Part shown: piece by piece, positions 25,480-33,727 of the stretch
Layout: every line of letters starts with the position of its first letter
Position numbering within the stretch: position 1 is the stretch's first letter
Source: Planctomycetaceae bacterium
Lineage (GTDB): Bacteria > Planctomycetota > Planctomycetia > Planctomycetales > Planctomycetaceae
Assembly: GCA_021732845.1 (NCBI GenBank)
Contig: JAKFUF010000072.1
Location: forward strand, 1 to 49,511
Direction of reading: 5' to 3'
Length of the DNA stretch: 49,511 nt
Notes under the pieces: model-generated
What the model saw: the letters and a program-made list of their open reading frames with translations, nothing else
What the model was told of the DNA's origin: nothing
Database searches by the model: none
Program-made: the position numbers and the translations under genes

Positions 25480-26853
25480 CTTTCATTGCACACTGGCCGC
25501 TGTGATCGTCGCGGATTTCTCCGCAGTGGCTCAGTCGCCGTCGGCAGCCTCGCTTTGGCTGGGTTGACCGCGGCGCAGGTTGCCGCGGCGGAACGCACGC
25601 GGCTCACCACCGGAAAATCGGTCATTTTCCTGTTTCTGCACGGCGGCCCCAGCCAGTTCGAGACCTTCGACCCGAAGATGTCCGCGCCTGTGGACATCCG
25701 CAGCACGACGGGGGAAGTCGCGACAAGTCTTCCGGGCGTGACGTTCGGGGGCACGTTTCCGCAGCTTGCCCAGCGGGCGAAGCAGGTCGCCATCGTCCGT
25801 TCCTTCACCACGGGTGATGCGAATCACGACATCAAACCGATTGTCGGTCGCGATACGAAGGGGGCGAATCTCGGGGCACTCTATGCGCGCGTGGCTGGAG
25901 CCAACCATCCGCTGAGCGGCATGCCGACCAACGCGCTCCTCTTTCCCCGGGCGGTCGATCCCTCGACACAGCCGGGGATCTCTACGTTCGGCCGCTTCGA
26001 TTCCAGCGGCACCCTGGGCAGCAGCTACGCGCCGTTCATGCCCGGTGCCGGCGGCGATCTGCAGCGCGACCTGGAACTGGTGCTTCCTGTCGACCGACTC
26101 GGTGACCGGCGGTTGTTGTTGTCTCAGCTCGACCGTTTGCGATGGCGCACGGAAGCGGCCAGCACTGGGCTGGACGCTCTGCGCGAGCAGGCCTTCAGCA
26201 GTCTCTTGGGTGGCGTGGCGGGAGCATTCGACCTGTCGCGTGAAGACCCCGCCACCGTGGCACGCTACGACACCGCGCCACTGGTCCGGCCCGACCAGAT
26301 CAGCAAGGTCTGGAACAACTACAACAACTACGTCGACAATGCCAAGTCGCTCGGCAAGCTGTTGTTGCTGGCCCGGCGGCTGTGCGAAGCCGGCTGTGGC
26401 TTCGTCACGGTCACCACGAACTTCGTCTGGGACATGCATGCCGACGTGAACAATGCGACGGTCACGGAGGGCATGGGCTACATGGGGCGGCCACTGGACC
26501 ATGCCCTGGCTGCCTATCTGGATGATGTCGAGCAGCGGGGGCTGAGCCACAAGATTTTGCTGGTCTGTTGCGGTGAAATGGGACGCACGCCGCGGATCAA
26601 CAAGTCCGGTGGGCGCGACCATTGGGGCAGCCTCGCTCCGCTGCTGCTTGCCGGTGGCGGCCTGAAAATGGGCCAGGTGATCGGGCAGTCCACACGCGAC
26701 GCCGCTGAACCCTCGTCCACGCCGATCACCAACAAACACCTGGTGGCCACGGTGCTCAATACACTTCTGGACGTCAACGAACTCCGCGTGGCTCAGGGCG
26801 TCCCCCAAGAAATCACGCAGGCGGCAACAGCGGCGGACACGATCGCGTCGTGA
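25480..26853 (+). CDS. DUF1501 protein with Tat signal
   Basis: The protein belongs to DUF1501, which has an alkaline-phosphatase/sulfatase-like fold and is hugely expanded in planctomycetes, often next to DUF1800 or PSD1 cytochrome genes. It starts with a twin-arginine signal (CDRRGFLRSGSVAVGSLALA), then IFLFLHGGPSQFETFDPK, the family's first conserved block, and later EMGRTPRINKSGGRDHWGS, the second. ATG at 25480 is preferred over 25456 because GAGGA lies 8 nt before it; it gives 457 residues. It should fold in the cytoplasm and be exported by Tat. Neither usual partner is present. Confidence 0.9.
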   Translation, partial: LSLHTGRCDRRGFLRSGSVAVGSLALAGLTAAQVAAAERTRLTTGKSVIFLFLHGGPSQFETFDPKMSAPVDIRSTTGEVATSLPGVTFGGTFPQLAQRAKQVAIVRSFTTGDANHDIKPIVGRDTKGANLGALYARVAGANHPLSGMPTNALLFPRAVDPSTQPGISTFGRFDSSGTLGSSYAPFMPGAGGDLQRDLELVLPVDRLGDRRLLLSQLDRLRWRTEAASTGLDALREQAFSSLLGGVAGAFDLSREDPATVARYDTAPLVRPDQISKVWNNYNNYVDNAKSLGKLLLLARRLCEAGCGFVTVTTNFVWDMHADVNNATVTEGMGYMGRPLDHALAAYLDDVEQRGLSHKILLVCCGEMGRTPRINKSGGRDHWGSLAPLLLAGGGLKMGQVIGQSTRDAAEPSSTPITNKHLVATVLNTLLDVNELRVAQGVPQEITQAATAADTIAS

Positions 26854-26882
26854 GCGTTCGTGGTTCCGTGACAGCAGGGTTC

Positions 26883-27445
26883 GAGTCACGGAGTGACGAC
26901 AAAGTTGCCGAGTCACTCCGTGACTCGCTCGGCGTTCCCATTGTTCAACGTCTGAACTCAACAAGCCAGCTCGACATGTCTGCTCACTGCGTGAGCAGCT
27001 TCGAGTCACTCCGTGACTCGCTCGGCGTTACCATTTGTTCAACGTCCAAACTCAAGTCGACAGCGTGATTCCAGAGCCTCCGTGTTTGTCCGCGCCGGAC
27101 CACGCCCGCGTCCTTTCGCAGGAGCGAAAGGCGACACAAAGTCGCCGAGTCACTCCGTGACTCGCATCGGGGCTTTCTCGACGGCTTGTCCTCCAACGCG
27201 CGCGGCAGGGCACAAGCTCTCCGGTGAACCACAAATTGCGAAACCGATCACCGGACGGCTCGCGCCGTGCCGCTATCAAGACGGCGTAAACCGGACCACG
27301 CCCGCGTCCTCTCGCGGAGCGAAAGGCGACACAAAGTTGCCGAGTCACTCCGTGACTCGCTCGGCGTTCCATTGTTCAACGACCGAACTCAACAAGCCAG
27401 CCGGCCTGCTCACTGCGTGAGCCGCTTCGAGTCACGGAGTGACTC
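26883..27445. repeat. REP-like palindrome array, 3' side of the RAYT gene
   Basis: Palindromes GAGTCAC(GG/TC)..GTGACTC occur at 26883-26897, 26910-26926, 27003-27019, 27147-27163, 27342-27358 and 27429-27445. Between them recur CTCGGCGTTACCATTGTTCA, AACTCAACAAGCCAGC, TTCCAGAGCCTCCGTGTTTG and the TCTCGCGGAGCGAAAGGCGA block. This is a higher-order array of at least two long units. It fills the gap between the DUF1501 gene and the RAYT; no gene is seen in it. Confidence 0.85.
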
Positions 27446-28115
27446 GGCAACTTTGGTCTGTCTGGTTTGGGCGTCGCCAGTGCCTGTATTCGCCGTTCCC
27501 AAGTCCGGCCATGGGGCCGTTTTCCGCGATGTAGTATTGGAACCGTTCGAATTGCTCCGGGCTGCGCACCAGGTGGTCGAAGCTCTCTGGCTGCCAGAAC
27601 TCACCGGTTTGACCCAAAGCCTTGTTGATCTTTGTCCCCGTGAATTTCTTCCAAGAGTAGCACTGTGTTTCGACCTCGGTCTCGCCGAGCAATCCGACCA
27701 GCAGATGCACGTGGTTTGGCATCACGACGAAGTCGCCCATATGGTAGCGCTGTCCGTCGAAGTGACGCAGGCTATTGACAACGATGTCCGCCAAGTCGGC
27801 CCGACGAAGAACGCAGGCTCCGTGGCCCTTGTCGAGACTCTGCTGATATTCGCGCGAGAACGTGGCATGGAAATCTCGCTGCTGCGGTTCTGGCAGCCGC
27901 TGAAAGGCGGCCTGCCAGTTCGTTGCGCCTGGATTGATTCGGTGACGACGCAGCCAGTCATCGCGGCGGCGATGCCACAAATCCGCGACCTCCTTCGGCA
28001 TCGAATCCCCGGTGCGGAACGTAACGAAGTAGGTTGCCCCCGGCTGATACCAATGCGGCAGATCGCCGGCTTCTATTCGCAGGTCGCCGTCTGGATCAAA
28101 AAGATTGAATTGCAT
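27432..28115 (-). CDS. REP-associated tyrosine transposase (RAYT, IS200-like Y1)
   Basis: The 227-residue protein carries the Y1-transposase signature: HWYQPGATYFVTFRT near the start, the metal-binding HUH motif in MPNHVHLLV (His135, His137), then FWQPESFDHLVRSPEQFERF and QYYIAENGPMAGL with the candidate nucleophile Tyr194/195. RAYTs cut and join single-stranded REP hairpins and have no transposon ends of their own. Here the gene is embedded in matching REP arrays on both sides, and its last residues (DQSCRVTP) are coded by a REP palindrome. ATG at 28115 is used; an earlier in-frame start would read through REP sequence. It looks intact. Confidence 0.9.
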   Translation of the reverse strand: MQFNLFDPDGDLRIEAGDLPHWYQPGATYFVTFRTGDSMPKEVADLWHRRRDDWLRRHRINPGATNWQAAFQRLPEPQQRDFHATFSREYQQSLDKGHGACVLRRADLADIVVNSLRHFDGQRYHMGDFVVMPNHVHLLVGLLGETEVETQCYSWKKFTGTKINKALGQTGEFWQPESFDHLVRSPEQFERFQYYIAENGPMAGLGNGEYRHWRRPNQTDQSCRVTP

Positions 28116-28135
28116 TGCTGGCATCCAAAGTTGCC

Positions 28136-28384
28136 GAGTCACACCGTGACTCGCTCGGCGTTACCCTTTCGTTCAACGACCGAACTCAAGTCGACAGCGT
28201 GATTCCAGAGCCTCCGTGTTTGTCCGCGCCGGACCACGCCCGCGGCCTCTCGCGGAGCGAGAGGCGACACAAAGTTGCCGAGTCACACCGTGACTCGCTC
28301 GGCGATCCCATTGTTCAACGTCCGAACTCAACAAGCCAGCCGACATGCTCACTGTGTGAGCCGCTTCGAGTCACGGAGTGACTC
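28136..28384. repeat. REP-like palindrome array, 5' side of the RAYT gene
   Basis: Three palindromes lie at 28136-28152, 28280-28296 and 28368-28384. The linkers match the array on the other side of the RAYT gene, including TTCCAGAGCCTCCGTGTTTG and CTCTCGCGGAGCGAGAGG. Two of the three carry GAGTCACACCGTGACTC, a variant not seen on the other side. No gene is seen between here and 28477. Confidence 0.85.
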
Positions 28385-28471
28385 GGCAACTTGGTCTGCT
28401 GGTATTGGCTGAGCTGGGAATGCATCCATCGTCAGAAGCATGCGTCTATCCAACGCGAGTTTCAAGTTTAT

Positions 28472-28516
28472 CGTGGCTCAGCAGGAGCATCGCCCTCTTG
28501 CGGCATCGCCCTGCTG
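28472..28516 (+). repeat. GSAGASPS-type repeat at the 3' end of a gene, copy 5
   Basis: CGTGGCTCAGCAGGAGCATC followed by GCCCTCTTGCGGCATCGCCC and TGCTG is nearly the same as the copy at 7148-7191. The stop codon of the terminase-like gene lies inside it, so the residues EQQGDAARGRCSC come from the repeat. Confidence 0.7.
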
Positions 28517-29755
28517 TTCGGCAGCGTGATCTTCCGCGTCGACCTGCGACCGTTCCACATCGGGATCGAGCGATTTGGCGACCTCATTCCCCGCCCATTC
28601 CAACCGCAGTGGGACGCGGCCCGGGCCGGCTGGGTCTGAGCCACGGGGGTTGTTGTCGGCGACCGACTGGTCGTCTTCGACAACGGCGGTTCTCTCACCG
28701 CGCCGGTGGCTCAGGTTCAGTTCTCGCTGACTTTGCGCCCCCTGCGAAGCGGTTTTTTGTGCCGTCAACGGTCGCACATCCTTGATAACCCGAATCTCCA
28801 ACTCGCCCGATCCGTCATTTGTCTGACCCAAACTTTGCGCCCCCTCGACCTCCTGAACGATCATCGTCTGCGACGGTTCGCTCTCAAGCGAGGTGCCGAC
28901 CTCGTGCGCTTCAACAGTCTGTCGATCGACAGCGTTCTCCGCGGGTTGATCAACGGTCACCTCCTCATCCTCCGATCGATCAACCGCATACGGGTCCTCG
29001 ATCAGCATCACCAGGTCGCCCAGAGTGCTGTCATCAATGGTTGTCCCATCGCCGGCCACCCACAGTTCGTTGTGCTCGGTGACGTCGTAATAGGTGGTCG
29101 TCTCCGGCGTCCTGCGGATCGGATCCAGCATGAGTTCCTTGGGAAATGTCGGCCGGCCGGCATGCTCCTTGGGAGGTGCGTACCCTTTGGACGCGCCGAA
29201 TGTCTTCAGGCAGTACTTGATCGCCCACGGAGCGCCGTCCTCCAGTGCGTCCAGGAGGTTTCGGTGGCTACCGTCCAGTTTCCGACCACGCTCCTCATCG
29301 AGTTCGATCGGAGCCTCGGAGCTGCGTTTTTTCCGCGATCGCCCACCCATGGCCTTGCCCGCCTCCCCGACCAACGTGGCTTCACTCCCCCTCGCCGCCT
29401 CCGGGCCACCAGAGCCTGCCTGAGCCACGCCGGCGTCTTCCCCGCATGGGCGTGGCTCGGGATCAAACAGCCCATCCGTCCGTCCCAGCGTCTTCAGGAC
29501 AAACAGGATGGCCCAGGGCTTTTTCTCAGCCAGTGCATCGTCCAGCCCCGCCTCGGCGTAATCGAAGCACATCCGCCGGGACGAGTCGCGGATGTACTGC
29601 AACTGCGGGTTCTTCCGGATCCGCTCGGACACCAACGTCCGGCTGACCCCCAGCCTGTCCGCCGCCTCCGTCACCACCCCCCGGCACTTCCAGAGCGCGT
29701 CGCCAACTTCCGTATCCATCACCTTCAACCGCCGCGCCTTGACCTGCCGAATCAT
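28478..29755 (-). CDS. Terminase-small-subunit-like DNA-binding protein, paralogue 2
   Basis: The protein of about 425 residues has an N-terminal helix-turn-helix (CRGVVTEAADRLGVSRTLVS) followed by LQYIRDSSRRMCFDYAEAGL and ALAEKKPWAILFVLKTLGRT. The second module, ALEDGAPWAIKYCLKTFGAS, repeats after about 90 residues. This HTH plus 'PWAI.F.LKT.G' order is that of small terminase-like proteins from phages, and the gene at 12335-13603 is a diverged paralogue. Residues from about 230 on are acidic, poorly conserved and end in repeat-derived sequence. ATG at 29755 is used; a longer frame starts at 29800. No phage genes are nearby, so domestication or a mobile gene are the likely options. Confidence 0.62.
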   Translation of the reverse strand: MIRQVKARRLKVMDTEVGDALWKCRGVVTEAADRLGVSRTLVSERIRKNPQLQYIRDSSRRMCFDYAEAGLDDALAEKKPWAILFVLKTLGRTDGLFDPEPRPCGEDAGVAQAGSGGPEAARGSEATLVGEAGKAMGGRSRKKRSSEAPIELDEERGRKLDGSHRNLLDALEDGAPWAIKYCLKTFGASKGYAPPKEHAGRPTFPKELMLDPIRRTPETTTYYDVTEHNELWVAGDGTTIDDSTLGDLVMLIEDPYAVDRSEDEEVTVDQPAENAVDRQTVEAHEVGTSLESEPSQTMIVQEVEGAQSLGQTNDGSGELEIRVIKDVRPLTAQKTASQGAQSQRELNLSHRRGERTAVVEDDQSVADNNPRGSDPAGPGRVPLRLEWAGNEVAKSLDPDVERSQVDAEDHAAEQQGDAARGRCSC

Positions 29756-30124
29756 GATGAATTCCCGTACCGATCCCCGACATGATACACGCGTACACAT
29801 TTCATTTGACGTGCGAGGAGGTGTCGATCGAAGGGGAAATCTCTGTTATTTTCTTATTTTGTTCAAAATAGTGCTGAACTGTCCTGGCGCCAGTTTTTCA
29901 AAAAATCAGCCGGAACGCGTTAGCGTCCGGTTCCCGATTTTGCGCAGACACCGCTATCTGTCACGGCCAGAACCGGGGCCTAACGGCCTCCGGCTGATTG
30001 AGCTTCGCCATTTTCAAAACTTGGCCAGCCCCGCCCAAGTTGTCGGCTCGCATCACGTCACTTGGCATTCGTGGTAGATTGCGCTGTGCTGCGCACACCC
30101 TAAAACTCCGACGCGAGTGGCATT
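29756..30124. other. Intergenic region with a palindromic repeat
   Basis: The only structure seen is CAGCCGGAACGCGTTAGCGT-CCGGTTC (29907-29933) facing GAACCGGGGCCTAACGGCCT-CCGGCTG (29970-29995). This is the inner part of the MITE-like elements at 6928 and 49082 without their terminal repeats. No gene is seen. Confidence 0.6.
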
Positions 30125-30628
30125 ATGGCTCAACCCAATTCGGAACTGACCATCCGGCCTGCACGCGAGAGCGACACGGGAGCCATTTGGGAGATCCTCG
30201 AGCCGATCATTCGGGCTGGTGAAGTCTTCGCCATTCCCCGAGAGATCTCCCAAGAAGACGCCATCGCCTCCTGGACCGGCAACGACCGGAAGACGTTCGT
30301 CGCCATTTTTGAGGGGCAAATCGTTGGTACGTACTACCTGCGAACGAATCAGGCCGGCGGTGGCTCACACGTCACCAACTGCGGCTATGCCACCTCAACG
30401 AAAGCGCGCGGGAGAGGTGTGGCCCGGCAGATGTGCCTGCATTCGCTCGAACTGGCTCGGTCGAGCGGCTTCAAGGCCATGCAATTCAATTTCGTGGTGA
30501 GCACCAACGAAGTTGCCGTGCGGTTGTGGAAAGCCCTCGGATTTGAGGTCGTCGGCATACTACCAGGGGCTTTCGCACATCCCGGAATCGGGTACGTCGA
30601 TGCGCTGGTGATGTTTCAGAAGCTGTAG
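30125..30628 (+). CDS. GNAT family N-acetyltransferase
   Basis: The 167-residue protein has a complete GNAT fold. LTIRPARESDTGAIWEILEP forms the first strand and helix, and the acetyl-CoA pyrophosphate loop is in TKARGRGVARQMCLHSLELA. The final part, VRLWKALGFEVVGILPGAF, is the usual strand-helix-strand end. The sequence style, with EPIIRAGEVFAIP, recalls phosphinothricin/amino-acid acetyltransferases, but the substrate cannot be told. It is transcribed alone, convergent with the DUF1570 gene. Confidence 0.88.
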   Translation: MAQPNSELTIRPARESDTGAIWEILEPIIRAGEVFAIPREISQEDAIASWTGNDRKTFVAIFEGQIVGTYYLRTNQAGGGSHVTNCGYATSTKARGRGVARQMCLHSLELARSSGFKAMQFNFVVSTNEVAVRLWKALGFEVVGILPGAFAHPGIGYVDALVMFQKL

Positions 30629-30667
30629 ATACAGCCGCTACATGGGCTTTTACCGAACTTCACGGCT

Positions 30668-32215
30668 TCACGGTGCCTCCTCGGCCTCTTCCGTCACCGT
30701 GTTCAAACCCGTCAGGTATTCCTTGTATTCAGCGTCGAGTTCCGCGGCCCGGACGGTGGTCAGTTCCTCCATCGACTGGGGAAAATCACGGATGGCCGAG
30801 CGGGAGCTGTAGATCTGCGTCAGATATTGCACGAGGGCGTCGCGGTATTTGCCGTCTTCGTAGTGAATGAAGAAATGGGCCAGCGCCGCGCTCTGGCTGT
30901 AGTTCTTGCGGATGTTCTTGTCGGTTTGAAACGCCTGCATGCCCATGGCGGAGAAGTCGCGCAGCGGCACGTAGTACTGGTCGGTGACCAAATGGTGCTG
31001 GGCGGCACGCATGCGGATTTGCGTGGGGTCACCCAGTGACGCCGTTTCACCGTCACGGCGGAAGGATTCCATGTAGCAGGCGATCCCCTCGATGATCCAG
31101 AAATCCGACCGCATCCCCAGCGGCTTGGCCTGGGGCTTGTTCCCTGACAGGAGCAGATGCGTGGCTTCGTGATAAAGGGTGGAATCGTCGTCGTTCTCGG
31201 GGTCATCGTAGAAGTAAGCGCGAGCGAGGTTGGGGAAAAAGATCCCCTTGGTCATTTCCACCTCCTGCTGAGTGAGGCCCTTGATGACCTTCAGGTACTC
31301 CTCGTGGGTGCGATAGTAATTGACCTCCAGCGGCCCGGACACGGTCTTCTTTTGATTTTTCCCTTCAAACAACAGACGCAACTGCTCTGGAGACTGAAAG
31401 AATCCTGACAGAGTCTGCGTGCAGACGCCGTGAAAGTCTTCCAGCTTAGTCGCCAGTTCGACGCCGCGTTCCAAACTGTGGTTCGTCAGCACCTTGAAGT
31501 GTTCGGTGCGAATCTCCCAGGCATAGCGAAAGTCGCGGCGAATCTCGGTTTCCTTCGCGGTGCTCATCCATTGGTTGCGATAGAACCGCTCGCCTTTTGC
31601 ATACCGATCTTCGTGGGCGCTGGGCAGCCACCCAAAGCGGGGGGTCCAAACCTTTTTCGCCCGCTTCATTTCGGCTTCAAACGGCGTCACCCATTCGTTT
31701 TCGGAGCGCACAAACCCCAGGATTCGCCGAGCCACGGGGTGATCGGGGTCGTACAGGGCCGTCTCCCGAACCAGGTCATACGCCAGGCTGGGCATGCCTG
31801 CCGTCAGTGTTTGCCGCGAGAGCAGGTACAGCCCCTTGGCCAGTTCCGACTGATGCCGGCGAATCTGGGCCTCCCGAAACTTGTCATCCGGAGGCAGGTC
31901 GGCGGGCAATTCACCGCGCACAGCGCGGGGCAGGGCACTCTGGCTGGAGGGCGTCTCTTGGATCATTTTCCGGATGCGAGCGGCCTCATCCGGCTGACCG
32001 CTCGTCTCACTGGCAGCGGCCACCTCTTCCATGGCCAACTGGTACTTCTTCAGCAGGTCCGCCCGCTGCCGGACATGCAGCGGCGCGTCGCGGTTCGCCC
32101 GTGACGGACTGGCTTGGCGGGGGCTCGTGCCGGGTGCCGCCAGTGAGTACCCGACACACACGGCCACCAGCAGGCCGAACGACAGGACGCACAACTGACA
32201 GACACGAACAATCAT
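30668..32215 (-). CDS. Exported DUF1570 protein with HEAxH metal-binding motif
   Basis: The 515-residue product has an N-terminal signal (VRVCQLCVLSFGLLVAVCVG). After a charged helical region it shows the DUF1570 domain: RTEHFKVLTNHSLERGVELA, then TLYHEATHLLL with the zinc-protease-like HEATH (about 349-353) and, 23 residues on, WIIEGIACYMES whose Glu could be the third metal ligand, as in gluzincins. It is probably an extracytoplasmic metallopeptidase-like protein, though activity of DUF1570 is unproven. ATG at 32215 is preferred over GTG at 32224. Confidence 0.85.
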   Translation of the reverse strand: MIVRVCQLCVLSFGLLVAVCVGYSLAAPGTSPRQASPSRANRDAPLHVRQRADLLKKYQLAMEEVAAASETSGQPDEAARIRKMIQETPSSQSALPRAVRGELPADLPPDDKFREAQIRRHQSELAKGLYLLSRQTLTAGMPSLAYDLVRETALYDPDHPVARRILGFVRSENEWVTPFEAEMKRAKKVWTPRFGWLPSAHEDRYAKGERFYRNQWMSTAKETEIRRDFRYAWEIRTEHFKVLTNHSLERGVELATKLEDFHGVCTQTLSGFFQSPEQLRLLFEGKNQKKTVSGPLEVNYYRTHEEYLKVIKGLTQQEVEMTKGIFFPNLARAYFYDDPENDDDSTLYHEATHLLLSGNKPQAKPLGMRSDFWIIEGIACYMESFRRDGETASLGDPTQIRMRAAQHHLVTDQYYVPLRDFSAMGMQAFQTDKNIRKNYSQSAALAHFFIHYEDGKYRDALVQYLTQIYSSRSAIRDFPQSMEELTTVRAAELDAEYKEYLTGLNTVTEEAEEAP

Positions 32216-32300
32216 CGGCGGCACCGATGCGAGGGGATTCCGGGACTGTGGGAATCCTATTTCAAACGCGTGGCGGCGAACAGACGATTTCGACAGGCGG

Positions 32301-32332
32301 GATTTTCGATTTTCGATTTATGATTTTCGATT
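32301..32332 (+). repeat. ATTTTCG array, outward partner of 33694-33724
   Basis: GATTTTCGATTTTCGATTTA is followed by TGATTTTCGATT. The reverse-complement array (ATCGAAAATC units) lies at 33694-33724. Together they flank the molybdoenzyme gene in opposite orientation. Confidence 0.7.
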
Positions 32333-32374
32333 GGTGTTGACGGCACGGATTGTCATTGGCGTCGCGTTTCGCGC

Positions 32375-33589
32375 TCAAACGCACTCGATGGCGATGCCTT
32401 CCACAGCGTTCCACTCGTAGCCATGGGGATTCCAGAACGTTGCCCCATCCAGGGGTTGGGTACGGCCGAGGGCGTCGCTGGCGCGGGCCAGGATTTCATG
32501 CCGCCCGGCGGGGAGCATGGCGTTGAAGCTCCACCGGGTCCAGGCGTAGGTGCCCTGGCCGGGTTCGAGCATCGCTGGCCGCCACGTCTGGCCGCCGTCG
32601 AGGGAAACGAGGACGGAATCGATCTTGGCGGCACCGTCGTTGAAGGCCACACCTTGGACCTTCACCAACCCGGCCGGAACCTTCGACTCGGGAGCAGGGA
32701 GCAGCGTGACGCTCTTGACGTTCATGGCCCAGTTGGGGCGGCTGTTTTCGAAGGTGAACTCATACTTCTCGCCGAGCGCGATTGGATGCAGTGGCATCCG
32801 ATAGCGGGGCATCTGGTGGTTCACCGTCGTCTCTTTCGCTTCAAACCGCAGACTGGCGAGCCACTTGATGTTCATCGTCGCAAAGAACCCCGGCGTGATC
32901 AGCCGCACCGGGCCGCCGTGGATGGCGGGGATCGGCTCGCCATTCATCTCGAGGGCGAGGAAGGAGTTTTCCAGGGCGTCTGAAATCCGCAGACTGTGTT
33001 CGAAGTCCTGCTTGCCGGCTGGCGGCAAATCGCGCCCGTCAGCGGTCAGAAACTTTGCCTCGGGGTTGATTTTGACTTCCAACTTGTCTAGCACCGTCGA
33101 CAGCGGCACGCCACGGAATTTGACGTTGCCAAACCCGCCCCGCCCCCATTGGGTCCCCTCGGTCGGCGAGAATTTGGAATAGAGGGAGCGGCTGTTGCCC
33201 GAGCATTGCAGGACCAGCTCATGCTCGACCTGGGTCCATTCCGCCAGTTTGGCGGCATCGAGCACTGCGGGACGGTTGATCAACCCGGTGAGTTCAATCT
33301 TCCAGCCGGCCGGGGAAACCGGCTCCAGGCTGGCCGCTTCCTGCCGATCCTGATTGTTGCGGATGAACAGCCACTCCTTGGACGTAATCCGCTCCGCCGC
33401 CAGCTTTTCCAGCGGTGTCTCCATCACCAGCGGCGTCTTGGAAAGCACCGTCAGCGCGCCTTTGCCCTTGAGCATCGGTGCCTCGGCGGCGACCAACTGG
33501 TTATGGTGGCCGCTTCCGCCGAGCCACAGTCCACTGACCGCAGCCGTGGCTCCCAGGAACTGCCTGCGTGAGAGATCCATCGGGTCCAT
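32375..33589 (-). CDS. Periplasmic molybdopterin-dependent sulfite-oxidase-like enzyme
   Basis: The 404-residue protein belongs to the sulfite oxidase / SoxC / SorA family. A Tat signal (DLSRRQFLGATAAVSGLWLG) implies folding and cofactor loading in the cytoplasm before export. LVLQCSGNSRSLY holds Cys129, the candidate molybdenum ligand. PVRLITPGFFATMNIKWLAS and the C-terminal immunoglobulin-like dimerisation domain (VQGVAFNDGAAKIDSVLVSLDGG... WTRWSF) are also typical. ATG at 33589 is chosen because AGGTG lies 6 nt upstream. No haem domain and no cytochrome partner are seen. The gene is flanked by inverted ATTTTCG arrays. Confidence 0.9.
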   Translation of the reverse strand: MDPMDLSRRQFLGATAAVSGLWLGGSGHHNQLVAAEAPMLKGKGALTVLSKTPLVMETPLEKLAAERITSKEWLFIRNNQDRQEAASLEPVSPAGWKIELTGLINRPAVLDAAKLAEWTQVEHELVLQCSGNSRSLYSKFSPTEGTQWGRGGFGNVKFRGVPLSTVLDKLEVKINPEAKFLTADGRDLPPAGKQDFEHSLRISDALENSFLALEMNGEPIPAIHGGPVRLITPGFFATMNIKWLASLRFEAKETTVNHQMPRYRMPLHPIALGEKYEFTFENSRPNWAMNVKSVTLLPAPESKVPAGLVKVQGVAFNDGAAKIDSVLVSLDGGQTWRPAMLEPGQGTYAWTRWSFNAMLPAGRHEILARASDALGRTQPLDGATFWNPHGYEWNAVEGIAIECV

Positions 33590-33693
33590 GCGGCACCTAG
33601 GCATCTTTGAGTGCGGGATCAACGTTCAAACACCGATCCCATCTTAACCAACAGTCGCCGCCTTGGCAGCAGGGCGGCCCCCGAACCACCGCG

Positions 33694-33724
33694 ATCGAAA
33701 ATCAAAAATCGAAAATCGAAAATG
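33694..33724 (-). repeat. ATTTTCG array, partner of 32301-32332
   Basis: ATCGAAAATCAAAAATCGAA is followed by AATCGAAAATG, the reverse complement of the array on the other side of the molybdoenzyme gene. It ends 4 bp before the ppk1 stop codon. Confidence 0.7.
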
Positions 33725-33727
33725 AGT

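Noticed and set aside
26883-28384. CRISPR-like array around 27-28 kb
   Set aside because: The repeats are palindromic REP-like sequences with unequal, repeated spacers and no cas genes.
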